From Rossellomorea vietnamensis (lineage in GTDB: Bacteria > Bacillota > Bacilli > Bacillales > Bacillaceae_B), in assembly GCF_025398035.1 (NCBI RefSeq), contig NZ_CP104558.1, positions 1,364,001 to 1,428,000 on the forward strand: a stretch of 64,000 nt of DNA, in the 5' to 3' direction. Below, piece after piece: positions 36,914-43,272 of this stretch (its first letter is position 1; each line of letters opens with the position of its first letter). The position numbers and the translations under genes were made by a program. The notes under the pieces are model-generated. The model ran no database searches. It was not told where the DNA came from and saw nothing but the letters and a program-made list of their open reading frames with translations.

Positions 36914-37062
36914 GAGCAGCAACGTCCTTTCTCTTCTATATGTATTATTTCTATTTTATCAAAACTTTAAAGCAAAGGCATGCTTTGAATATGAATCATT
37001 TTCCCCAACAGATCTCTAAAGACGAACAAGCAAGTAATTTGTCGAGATCACTTTCTACACCG

Positions 37063-37193
37063 CTATTGATTTCCGTGCAAGACTTCGCTTTCCTCGGGGC
37101 GGAAGGCAAGCCTCCTCGTCGCTCTCGCTCCTGCGGGGTCTTACCTATTCCGCTTTTCCCGCAGGAGTCTACCTCTTGCACTCCAATCAATAG
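37063..37193 (-). repeat. GC-rich palindromic intergenic element, copy 1
   Basis: About 131 bp with matching outer ends CTATTGATT / AATCAATAG. Inside, read on the minus strand, are the blocks GACTCCTGCGGGAA, AAGACCCCGCAGGA, CGAGGAGGCT and GGAAAGCGA. The same blocks recur in copy 2 on the opposite strand. Similar elements occur in other Bacillaceae intergenic regions from general experience; the name and role are not known to me. Confidence 0.8.
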
Positions 37194-37415
37194 CTAGATC
37201 CTGCTGTAACTGAATGTGCTTTAGCAATTATTGCAAAAGGACCGTTTCACCAGGTCTTGGTTATTCATACACAGACTTTAGTATTAGAATGTTCGGTCGT
37301 CTGGAAGTCTTAGCAGAACGGGGCATTACTATAACTAAAATGATAAGAGTGCTGTATCCAATGGTGAAGCAATCTCGTCATTAAATTGTTTTAGTTTAAA
37401 CACTTCACTTGGAAA

Positions 37416-37542
37416 GTTGATTGGAGCGGAAGGTGCTCGACTCCGACGGGAATAGCGGGAAAGTTGAGACCCCGCAGGGCAAAGCCCGAGGAGGCTCAAC
37501 TCACGCCCCGCGGAAAGCGAGCACCTGCAGCGGAAATCAACC
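37416..37542 (+). repeat. GC-rich palindromic intergenic element, copy 2
   Basis: About 127 bp starting TTGATTGGAG and ending GGAAATCAA, so its ends can pair. Shares with copy 1 the blocks GACTCC.CGGGAA, GAGACCCCGCAGG, CGAGGAGGCT and GGAAAGCGAG in the same order but inverted orientation on the chromosome. An RNA from either strand would fold into a large hairpin. Confidence 0.8.
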
Positions 37543-37670
37543 AGCACTCACTTCTTCTAGATGGAAGTTTTCACGACAACCGGTTGATAACACACTTTCC
37601 ATATTTTTGTATTCATAACCTCCCCCAAGAATGCACAACATATTATCAGAAGGGGCCAGCAATAAGAAAA

Positions 37671-38124
37671 AGGGGATGGTTGTTAAAGACCAGCTAACCG
37701 ATTTCACTATTGTTTGCGACTTGAAGGATTCGTCGTCTTCTTTAGTGAATGACACACTCACCCAATTCATTTCATCAAAAATTTGATAAATGAGGTGTTT
37801 GTTAAAGCACATTTTGACTAAATCAACTTTCTTACTAAGCTTTCTTAGCCTACAAGATAAGGGGATGGTCAGTTTGCACAGAGTCATTCATGTTTCTAAC
37901 GATTTACACATATCATCCTTATAGCAAATGAGGTGTTTGTCCAAGACGGCTAACAGTTTCTATTGTCTAAATGCTTAAATAGCAAAAAGATAAGGGGATG
38001 GTCGCATTGAACAAAGTTCATTCTACCCTAGAATGGTACACATTTCGAAGCTACTAACGAATGAGGTGTTTATCAAAGAGAATGAAGCCTGACATATAAA
38101 CCTTTACAGTATTACCCCTTCTAA
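37671..38124 (+). repeat. Decayed tandem repeat, about 133-bp unit
   Basis: Block GGGGATGGT begins at 37672, 37861 and 37994; block TGAGGTGTTT begins at 37791, 37929 and 38062. In the last two units the distance between blocks is exactly 68 bp and the unit length 133 bp; the first unit has about 50 extra bases. Between the blocks, AAGTTCATTC/GAGTCATTC and TACACAT also align. Coding potential is unclear: each TGAGGTGTTT block opens a short ATG frame encoding MRCL.K, without a ribosome site. Confidence 0.7.
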
Positions 38125-38159
38125 AGAAGAGAGGCAGGAAAATCGTTCCTGTCTCTTCT
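38125..38159 (+). terminator. Orphan terminator upstream of hit
   Basis: Arms AGAAGAGA..CAGGAA / TTCCTGTCTCTTCT with a 2-nt bulge, then TTCATTTATTTT on the plus strand. No plus-strand gene precedes it, so it may end a transcript from the repeat region. Confidence 0.65.
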
Positions 38160-38220
38160 TCATTTATTTTCACTTTAATGGTAAAATACATACACTCTTA
38201 CTAAAAAGGTGGAAATGAGC

Positions 38221-38643
38221 ATGAGCGACTGTATTTTTTGTAAAATCATCGATGGGGAAATCCCGGCAATGAAAGTGTACGAAGATGACCTTGTCCTTGC
38301 GTTTCTTGATATCAGCCAGGTGACGAAAGGTCATACACTCCTTATTCCGAAAGTACATAAAGAAAACGTCTACGAGCTGACACCTGATGTGGCAAGCCAC
38401 CTCTTCTCTGTTGCACCAAAGATCGCAAACAGCATCAAGGCTGAATTTAACCCTGTGGGAATGAACCTTTTAAGCAATGCAGGTGAAGAAGCAGGACAAT
38501 CCGTCTTCCATTTCCACATGCACTTCATACCACGCTACGGCAATGGAGATGGTTTCGGTGCTGTATGGAAAACCCATAACGAAGACTATAGCCACGAAGA
38601 TTTAAAAGAAATCGCCGATTCTATCGCCCGTCATCTGTCATAG
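38221..38643 (+). CDS. hit: HIT-family nucleotide hydrolase
   Basis: A 140-residue histidine-triad protein. Zinc-type cysteines CIFCKI are at the N-terminus and the catalytic triad is FHFHMHFIPR. HIT enzymes cleave phosphoramidate or nucleoside-monophosphate derivatives. The ATG at 38221 has GGTGG eight nt upstream; 38209 lacks one. In B. subtilis hit is divergent from ecsA, as here. A strong terminator follows. Confidence 0.93.
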   Translation: MSDCIFCKIIDGEIPAMKVYEDDLVLAFLDISQVTKGHTLLIPKVHKENVYELTPDVASHLFSVAPKIANSIKAEFNPVGMNLLSNAGEEAGQSVFHFHMHFIPRYGNGDGFGAVWKTHNEDYSHEDLKEIADSIARHLS

Positions 38644-38651
38644 TATTGAAT

Positions 38652-38682
38652 GCCCGGCCCTTTTTGAGTAAAGGGGCCGGGC
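38652..38682 (+). terminator. hit terminator
   Basis: GC-rich 9-bp stem GCCCGGCCC / GGGCCGGGC-type arms (38652-38660 / 38674-38682), then T6. Confidence 0.92.
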
Positions 38683-38703
38683 TTTTTTCAGAAATATTGG
38701 TCT

Positions 38704-38731
38704 TTGACACGGTGTATCTATATGTTATAAT
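38704..38731 (+). promoter_or_regulatory. Sigma-A promoter of trpP
   Basis: Perfect -35 TTGACA (38704-38709) and -10 TATAAT (38726-38731) with a 16-bp spacer. It predicts an mRNA leader of roughly 75 nt ahead of trpP. Confidence 0.85.
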
Positions 38732-38789
38732 GTAGCTATCTTTTCGCTAATGGCAACAGTGCACATTAGGAGAAGCAGAATACAAAGTA

Positions 38790-38812
38790 TAGTTTAGTTG
38801 AGGAGAGATGAG
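38790..38812 (+). promoter_or_regulatory. TRAP-type triplet array over the trpP ribosome site
   Basis: Five (T/G)AG triplets at exact 5-nt period: TAG 38790, TAG 38795, GAG 38800, GAG 38805, GAG 38810, ending 2 nt before the trpP ATG. An AAG at 38785 keeps the phase and TAG, GAG and CAG lie at 38767-38778. TRAP with bound tryptophan binds such repeats and would cover the GGAG ribosome site. Confidence 0.8.
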
Positions 38813-38814
38813 AA

Positions 38815-39351
38815 ATGAATACAAAAACACTTGTATCCCTGTCTTTATTAGTAGGGATCGGAGCGGTACTGCACACAGTGATCCCGGGCATATTCTTAGG
38901 GATGAAACCGGACATGATGCTGACGATGATGTTCTTGGGAATCATTTTGTTTCCTGCAAAGAAAAACGTCTTGCTGCTAGGTTTACTGACAGGAGTCATT
39001 TCAGGATTGACAACACAATTCCCTGGTGGATTCTTGCCAAACCTGATCGATAAACCGGTCACGGCATTCGTCTTTTACGGATTATTCCTGGCAACAAAGA
39101 AAATCACTCGTTCACTGTTAGGCGCTTCTGTTCTAACCGCAATCGGTACACTCGTGTCAGGGAGCGTATTCCTGCTTTCTGCATATGTGATCGTAGGCCT
39201 GCCTGGAGCTTTCTTCGCTCTATTCGCAGCAGTCGTACTTCCGGCAACACTTGTGAACGCCGGCGCGATGTTCGTCGTGTATCCAATCATCAACGGTATC
39301 TTAAAACGTTCAACCATTCGAGAAGCTGTCACAACAGAACAGCTATCCTAA
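38815..39351 (+). CDS. trpP: Probable tryptophan transporter
   Basis: A 178-residue membrane protein with about five or six helices, matching B. subtilis TrpP (YhaG). Recognisable segments are GMKPDMMLTMMFLGIILFPA and the region IDKPVTAFVFYGLF. It imports tryptophan. ATG 38815 has GAGGAGAG upstream, embedded in the TRAP triplet array, so translation should be shut when tryptophan is abundant. Own promoter and terminator; single-gene unit. Confidence 0.92.
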   Translation: MNTKTLVSLSLLVGIGAVLHTVIPGIFLGMKPDMMLTMMFLGIILFPAKKNVLLLGLLTGVISGLTTQFPGGFLPNLIDKPVTAFVFYGLFLATKKITRSLLGASVLTAIGTLVSGSVFLLSAYVIVGLPGAFFALFAAVVLPATLVNAGAMFVVYPIINGILKRSTIREAVTTEQLS

Positions 39352-39368
39352 ACGAAATAATAAAAACA

Positions 39369-39404
39369 CCCTCCATGCCTTGTGATCCGTCACAAAATGG
39401 GGGG
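39369..39404. terminator. Branched terminator trpP / small membrane gene
   Basis: Outer stem CCCTCCAT / ATGGGGGG (39369-39376 / 39397-39404) with an inner stem TTGTGA/TCACAA; T6 follows on the plus strand and A5 precedes. Confidence 0.85.
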
Positions 39405-39412
39405 CTTTTTTA

Positions 39413-39607
39413 TTAACTGACTGCAAACCAGAGCAGTATCCCTATGAGAAACGTGATCAATCCACCTGAACCCAATATGGTCGCACGCTTTTTTAATATA
39501 TTTTTAGGAGGATACATTCCAGGTCTTTGGATACTAATGAAGTTATATACCATACTTAGAAACAACACAGTACTGAGAGCAAAGAAACCAAAGATTATTC
39601 CATCCAT
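39413..39607 (-). CDS. Small two-helix membrane protein, unknown
   Basis: A 64-residue protein with helices at about residues 4-24 and 45-63, and a basic loop (KNILKKRAT) between. I do not recognise the family. GGGAGG lies upstream of the ATG at 39607, and a terminator is shared with trpP, so it is likely real. It is convergent to trpP and divergent from yhaH. Confidence 0.72.
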   Translation of the reverse strand: MDGIIFGFFALSTVLFLSMVYNFISIQRPGMYPPKNILKKRATILGSGGLITFLIGILLWFAVS

Positions 39608-39683
39608 TCTGTTAGAACCTCCCCCTTCTCCCCACCTCTTATCTTATTTTTATGCGTTGGAAGAGAAAGATATGAACCGTCTT

Positions 39684-39708
39684 GTTTCAATCTGTTCTAA
39701 AAGGGAAA
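39684..39708 (+). promoter_or_regulatory. Possible sigma-B promoter of yhaH
   Basis: GTTTCA (39684-39689) and GGGAAA (39703-39708) with a 13-bp spacer resemble the sigma-B form GTTTAA-N13-15-GGGTAT. Related YtxH genes are stress-induced in B. subtilis. Weak match. Confidence 0.3.
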
Positions 39709-39771
39709 AGGAGAATACATACTGATTGGAGAAATATAGTATTATAGAAATAGAAGAACGAGGTGAACATA

Positions 39772-40143
39772 ATGAATAAAAAATCTCTTGCCTACGGATT
39801 ATTAATCGGTGGAGTGGTCGGAGGAGTCGCATCCCTGCTGACATCCCCTTCATCAGGTAAAGAAATCCGTGCACAAATCAAAGACAAGAAAGATGATTGG
39901 ACCGTGGTCATCGAGGAGATGAAAGGCCACATCGGTGAATTGAAAGAGTCAATCGGCACCCTGTCACAGGAAGGAAAGGAAACCGTCCTTCAGCTTTCAA
40001 AGGATCTCCAAGCTTCCTTCAAGCAGTGGCAGGCTTCAACCGAGCCGAACAACCAGCGCCTTCAGGAAGAAATCCAATCCATCCAGCGAACCATCGAAGA
40101 ACTGGAAAAATCGATCAACTCAGCCAATACGACGAATCAATAA
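39772..40143 (+). CDS. yhaH: YtxH-domain protein YhaH
   Basis: A 123-residue YtxH-family protein: an N-terminal glycine-rich membrane helix (GLLIGGVVGGVASLLTSPSSGKEIR) then a long acidic/basic coiled-coil of about 95 residues. It sits between trpP and scoC as in B. subtilis. Start 39772 has GAGGTG upstream; 39763 does not. Function unknown; membrane-associated stress protein by family. Confidence 0.87.
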   Translation: MNKKSLAYGLLIGGVVGGVASLLTSPSSGKEIRAQIKDKKDDWTVVIEEMKGHIGELKESIGTLSQEGKETVLQLSKDLQASFKQWQASTEPNNQRLQEEIQSIQRTIEELEKSINSANTTNQ

Positions 40144-40148
40144 CCCTG

Positions 40149-40193
40149 TCCCCGTTTGCCTTCCACCCATTTGTGGGTTATGGCTTACGGGGA
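40149..40193 (+). terminator. yhaH terminator
   Basis: Outer stem TCCCCGT/ACGGGGA (40149-40155 / 40187-40193) with inner stem CCACCC / GTGGG-type, then TTCTCTTTTATTT. Confidence 0.75.
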
Positions 40194-40393
40194 TTCTCTT
40201 TTATTTAAAATAAAATTTAATTCCACTCCGATTTCTTTCAGAATAGTGATTTCCAATATAAATCCCGTCATTACAAGGTTCAAACCCTCTTATCTTTCTA
40301 ATATGAGGCCGGTAAACCAACCAGAAATTATATACTTCGAAAAATTTTGTCAATTTAGCCTTTATTAATTATTACTTTATTGGCATAATAAAA

Positions 40394-40407
40394 TATAAGC
40401 GCTTTCT
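40394..40407 (+). promoter_or_regulatory. cre-like site upstream of scoC
   Basis: TATAAGCGCTTTCT matches 12 of 14 positions of TGWAANCGNTNWCA. It lies about 100 bp before scoC in the 366-bp yhaH-scoC gap; the rest of that gap is AT-rich promoter sequence with nothing else I can name. CcpA control of scoC is inference. Confidence 0.35.
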
Positions 40408-40509
40408 TTTTTGATGATCGTTAAGCGTATCCTTTGGAACTGCTTACAACGTAACAATTCAGAACAGCTTATAGTAAAAAAAGATTTTCTAGCAAAGTGG
40501 GTGAATGAG

Positions 40510-41085
40510 ATGAAGGAAAGAGAATTTACTTTGAAAGAGGCAATGCTCTTCAGTCAAAGGATGGCTCAGCTAAGTAAAGCTTTGTGGAAGGCCATAGAAA
40601 AGGACTGGCAGCAATGGATCAAGCCATACGACTTAAATATCAATGAACATCATATTCTCTGGATTGCGTATCATTTAAAGGGTGCTTCCATTTCGGACGT
40701 GGCCAAATTCGGTGTTATGCATGTTTCAACGGCATTTAACTTTTCGAAGAAATTAGAGGAACGTGAACTTCTTGAATTTTCTAAACGGGAGAATGATAAG
40801 CGGAATACGTACATTCAACTGACGGCCAAGGGGGAGCATATCCTTCTCGATCTAATGAAGAACTACCAGCCGGAAAGTCATTCGATCTTCCAGGGAGTGG
40901 CTCCATTACGGGAATTATATGGGAAGTTTCCTGAAATGATCGAAATGATGACCGTCGTCCGTAATATCTATGGAAATGATTTTATGGAAATATTCGAAAA
41001 GTCATTTCACAATATTGAAAATGATTTTTCTGATGATAATGGAAAGCTCGGTGAACTATTTGAAGATGAGGAAGAACTGGCCTGA
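40510..41085 (+). CDS. scoC: Transition-state regulator ScoC (Hpr), MarR type
   Basis: A 191-residue regulator closely matching B. subtilis ScoC/Hpr. The winged helix contains [32 protein letters not shown] sequence (about residues 38-65) and the recognition helix [18 protein letters not shown]. ScoC represses extracellular protease, peptide transport and sporulation-related genes. Start is taken at ATG 40510 from the family alignment, with a weak GGGTGA site; the longer frame from 40411 is AT-rich leader. Convergent with yhaI with no gap. Confidence 0.93.
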   Translation: MKEREFTLKEAMLFSQRMAQLSKALWKAIEKDWQQWIKPYDLNINEHHILWIAYHLKGASISDVAKFGVMHVSTAFNFSKKLEERELLEFSKRENDKRNTYIQLTAKGEHILLDLMKNYQPESHSIFQGVAPLRELYGKFPEMIEMMTVVRNIYGNDFMEIFEKSFHNIENDFSDDNGKLGELFEDEEELA

Positions 41086-41086
41086 T

Positions 41087-41416
41087 CTACAAGCTCTTCT
41101 GTAGTTGTACCATCAAAGCTGGATAAATATTCTGAACCAGGCAACTATCCACGACTTCATGCACCTTCAGCTTTGCATGAAGCCCTTCTTCAAATTCTTT
41201 AAAAAGCGGAGTATTGTATACGAATCCTTCCGCTTTTTGTTTTTCAAATTTCATGCTCAATCTATCACAAGTTTGAAAGAACTCCTTCACTTCCCTCTCT
41301 GACAATCCATTTCGAATGATCAGGCGATAAAAGGGAAATCCGTTTCCAGGCATCATTTCAGCCATCAACCTCTGATGGTATTCAAGTTTTTCTATTCGTT
41401 TCATTAGTTCGTGCAT
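41087..41416 (-). CDS. yhaI: DUF1878 protein YhaI
   Basis: A 109-residue protein resembling B. subtilis YhaI (DUF1878, about 113 residues). It is mostly helical, with charged heptad-like stretches (MKRIEKLEYHQRLM) and the segment FPFYRLIIRNGLSEREVKEFF. Starts ATG 41416 with GGGTGAT upstream; a GTG at 41425 is possible. Next to scoC, as in B. subtilis. No known function. Confidence 0.83.
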   Translation of the reverse strand: MHELMKRIEKLEYHQRLMAEMMPGNGFPFYRLIIRNGLSEREVKEFFQTCDRLSMKFEKQKAEGFVYNTPLFKEFEEGLHAKLKVHEVVDSCLVQNIYPALMVQLQKSL

Positions 41417-41599
41417 CTTTATCACCCGCTATTTATCTCATACTCTTATTGTACAAAACTATCACATACATGTCTCCTCAAACTCCCTTCAAAAAATAAG
41501 AAAAATCCTTCTAAAATGTATTGATTTTTTCCGGCAATCGTAATAAAGTATGTAAAGCACTTAATTAACCACTATTCGTCTAATGGAGGCGATTTTTTT

Positions 41600-42136
41600 A
41601 TGCATTGCTGGAAAACAATCAATCTGGAAAAACAATTTGGATTTTACCGAGTCTTTTTACTTTCATCCATCATCATGATGATGGTATTCTCATTAATATA
41701 CGTACCAATCAACTTACTATTTCCGAGTGCTTTTTACGATAAGCATTTCCTGGGATTCTTCGTGGGACTGATCAGTATCTATCCGTTGCATAAATTTTTT
41801 CACATCGTGCCCATCTTGCCTTTCGTGAGAAAAATAAAATGCAAATGCAACAGAAAAATGTATTTTTTGCCGATCCTTTCATTGCGGGTGGATCAGCCAA
41901 TTTCAAAATACCGTTATTTGGTTGCCCTTGTGGCCCCATTCTTTGTACTAAACAGTATTTTATTATACGGGTGCTTCCATTTCCCACATTATTCGCATTA
42001 CTTTACCATGCTCCTTGCATTTCATTCAGGGATCTGTGCCATTGATTTCATTTATGCGAAACAGTTGATGGACTCACCAAAGAATGCATTAATCGAAGAA
42101 AATGAAGATGGATACGAAATATTGATTTATCAGTAA
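41600..42136 (+). CDS. DUF3267-family membrane protein
   Basis: A 178-residue protein with about five hydrophobic segments. DUF3267 proteins are site-2-protease-like zincins; here the expected HExxH reads HKFFH (in IYPLHKFFHIVP), so the glutamate that polarises water is replaced by lysine and proteolysis is doubtful. The position corresponds to B. subtilis yhaJ. GGAGGCG lies upstream of ATG 41600. Function unknown. Confidence 0.75.
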   Translation: MHCWKTINLEKQFGFYRVFLLSSIIMMMVFSLIYVPINLLFPSAFYDKHFLGFFVGLISIYPLHKFFHIVPILPFVRKIKCKCNRKMYFLPILSLRVDQPISKYRYLVALVAPFFVLNSILLYGCFHFPHYSHYFTMLLAFHSGICAIDFIYAKQLMDSPKNALIEENEDGYEILIYQ

Positions 42137-42186
42137 GGATGATGGATGGCCATTGAAGCATACACTCGATGGATAAAATCATCCTT
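42135..42186 (+). terminator. Possible terminator of the DUF3267 gene
   Basis: AAGGATGAT / ATCATCCTT at 42135-42143 and 42178-42186 overlap the stop codon, with an inner CCAT/ATGG pair. The following T tract is weak. Confidence 0.45.
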
Positions 42187-42357
42187 CTCCTATTTTAGGG
42201 ATAATTCACTGCTTTCGTTCACTCATTCTTCATAACGGGAAGGGCTCCATATACGAAAAAAGCTTCATTTACATGAACTAAGGCAACACTCTTGCTACCA
42301 ATTAGGGAAATAATTTGGTAATGTATAGTCTATAGGAGATAACGGGGAGGGGTTTGG

Positions 42358-42537
42358 ATGATCTCCATGTTTTTAGTATTTGCTGTCTTCATCTTATTTT
42401 ATATAAATAAAATGACCAACGCATTATGTTTACAAAAAGAAATACCTGAAGAACGCCAACCTAAGGTATTCAGGACCATCAATATCCTAATCACCATACT
42501 GCTGGTTTCTTCTTACATAGAGATACTATTTACATAG
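42358..42537 (+). CDS. Small two-helix membrane protein, 59 residues
   Basis: ATG 42358 has GGGGAGGGG seven nt upstream. The 59-residue product has helices at about 2-18 and 40-58 and a charged middle (QKEIPEERQPKVFR). No family recognised. A perfect 11-bp terminator stem follows the TAG at 42535. An inverted repeat ACCAA/TTGGT (42297-42319) lies in its upstream region. Confidence 0.7.
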   Translation: MISMFLVFAVFILFYINKMTNALCLQKEIPEERQPKVFRTINILITILLVSSYIEILFT

Positions 42538-42558
42538 AACATGAAATGTGGGAAAAAA

Positions 42559-42584
42559 AGCAGATCCGGAAAACCGGATCTGCT
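42559..42584. terminator. Bidirectional terminator
   Basis: Perfect 11-bp stem AGCAGATCCGG / CCGGATCTGCT, loop AAAA, T6 on the plus side and A7 on the minus side; serves the small membrane gene and the first YjcZ gene. Confidence 0.92.
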
Positions 42585-42600
42585 TTTTTATCTATTTATA

Positions 42601-42696
42601 TTAGCAAACGTATGCTGCACCAATGATGATTAACAAAATGAATAAAACTACGATTAACGCGAAACCTCCGCCGTACCCGCCGCAAGCACCTGACAT
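42601..42696 (-). CDS. YjcZ-family sporulation peptide, copy 1
   Basis: A 31-residue peptide: a glycine-rich head MSGACGGYGGGF, one strongly hydrophobic helix ALIVVLFILLIIIGAAY and a final Cys. Such YjcZ-type peptides are common in spore formers and often over-abundant in spores. AGGAGG lies upstream of ATG 42696. Nearly the same helix is encoded by the next two genes. Confidence 0.88.
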   Translation of the reverse strand: MSGACGGYGGGFALIVVLFILLIIIGAAYVC

Positions 42697-42751
42697 ATGC
42701 GCTTCCTCCTTTCATGTATGAAAAGCATAAACATATGAATATGAAGCAAAA

Positions 42752-42780
42752 GGGGCCAGCCTTTCTTAAGGTATTGCCCC
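42752..42780 (-). terminator. Terminator of YjcZ copy 2
   Basis: Stem GGGGC / GCCCC (42752-42756 / 42776-42780) with inner CCTT/AAGG, and TTTTGCTT following on the minus strand. Confidence 0.55.
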
Positions 42781-42823
42781 CTCTTACAGTCTTTATCCGG
42801 TGAACCTAAACCCTGAGGCTAAA

Positions 42824-42907
42824 TTATAGCCATGCTGCACCTACAATGATTAACAGGATGAACAGTACTACGATTAACGCGAAACCTCCGCCGTATGCGT
42901 GACCCAT
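42824..42907 (-). CDS. YjcZ-family sporulation peptide, copy 2
   Basis: A 27-residue peptide MGHAYGGGF followed by the same hydrophobic helix ending GAAWL. It lacks the terminal Cys of copies 1 and 3. AAAGGAGGTGG precedes ATG 42907. The nucleotide stretch encoding FALIV is almost identical in all three copies, indicating recent duplication or strong constraint. Confidence 0.88.
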   Translation of the reverse strand: MGHAYGGGFALIVVLFILLIIVGAAWL

Positions 42908-42999
42908 AACTTTCCACCTCCTTTGAAGCGCTACTTTATCTTATTCAAGTTAGTTGCCTTTTGTTTAGGCTAATGTCATAAATTAAATTTTTTAGTTTT

Positions 43000-43086
43000 T
43001 TAGCAAATATATGCGGCACCAACGATGATTAATAAGATGAACAGCACTACGATTAACGCGAATCCGGAATTGTATCCACAGCTCAT
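43000..43086 (-). CDS. YjcZ-family sporulation peptide, copy 3
   Basis: A 28-residue peptide MSCGYNSGF followed by the common helix and a C-terminal IC. AAAGGAGGTAA precedes ATG 43086. It is first gene of the tandem set in transcription order; 92 bp separate it from copy 2, and each copy has its own ribosome site. Confidence 0.88.
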   Translation of the reverse strand: MSCGYNSGFALIVVLFILLIIVGAAYIC

Positions 43087-43272
43087 ATTTATTACCTCCT
43101 TTTCTCTCTTCGCTCTTATCATATGAAAGTACCTAGGAAATGGGTGTGTAAAATGCCCATTTTTCTGAAGATTAGTTTGGAAAATATTTTTTTAAATGGA
43201 AGAAGTGTGTTATAGTATGTTTTGTAGATTTTGACAAGCCATCAAACGAAATTATTGTAGGAGTTGGTCACC

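Larger units (their letters stand above)
36914..38220. other. 1.3-kb intergenic region with repeats and no convincing gene
   Basis: Contains the ecsA promoter region on the left, two inverted copies of a GC-rich palindromic element, a decayed tandem repeat and a hairpin terminator before hit, all listed separately. The longest open frame (minus strand 37537-37887) crosses both repeat types and has no ribosome site. Confidence 0.75.

Noticed and set aside
37537..37887. A 116-residue open frame on the minus strand in the ecsA-hit gap
   Set aside because: It runs through the GC-rich element and the decayed tandem repeat, lacks a ribosome site, and the repeat units shift frame between copies.
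37671..38124. CRISPR array in the ecsA-hit gap
   Set aside because: Units of about 133 bp with degenerate identity and no short constant repeat are not CRISPR.
40411..40509. N-terminal extension of scoC
   Set aside because: The ScoC family starts at about 40510; the extra 33 codons are AT-rich leader without a ribosome site.
42601..43086. Possible CRISPR-like array because near-identical segments recur three times
   Set aside because: The repeats are coding sequence of three YjcZ peptides with separate starts; spacing and length do not fit an array.
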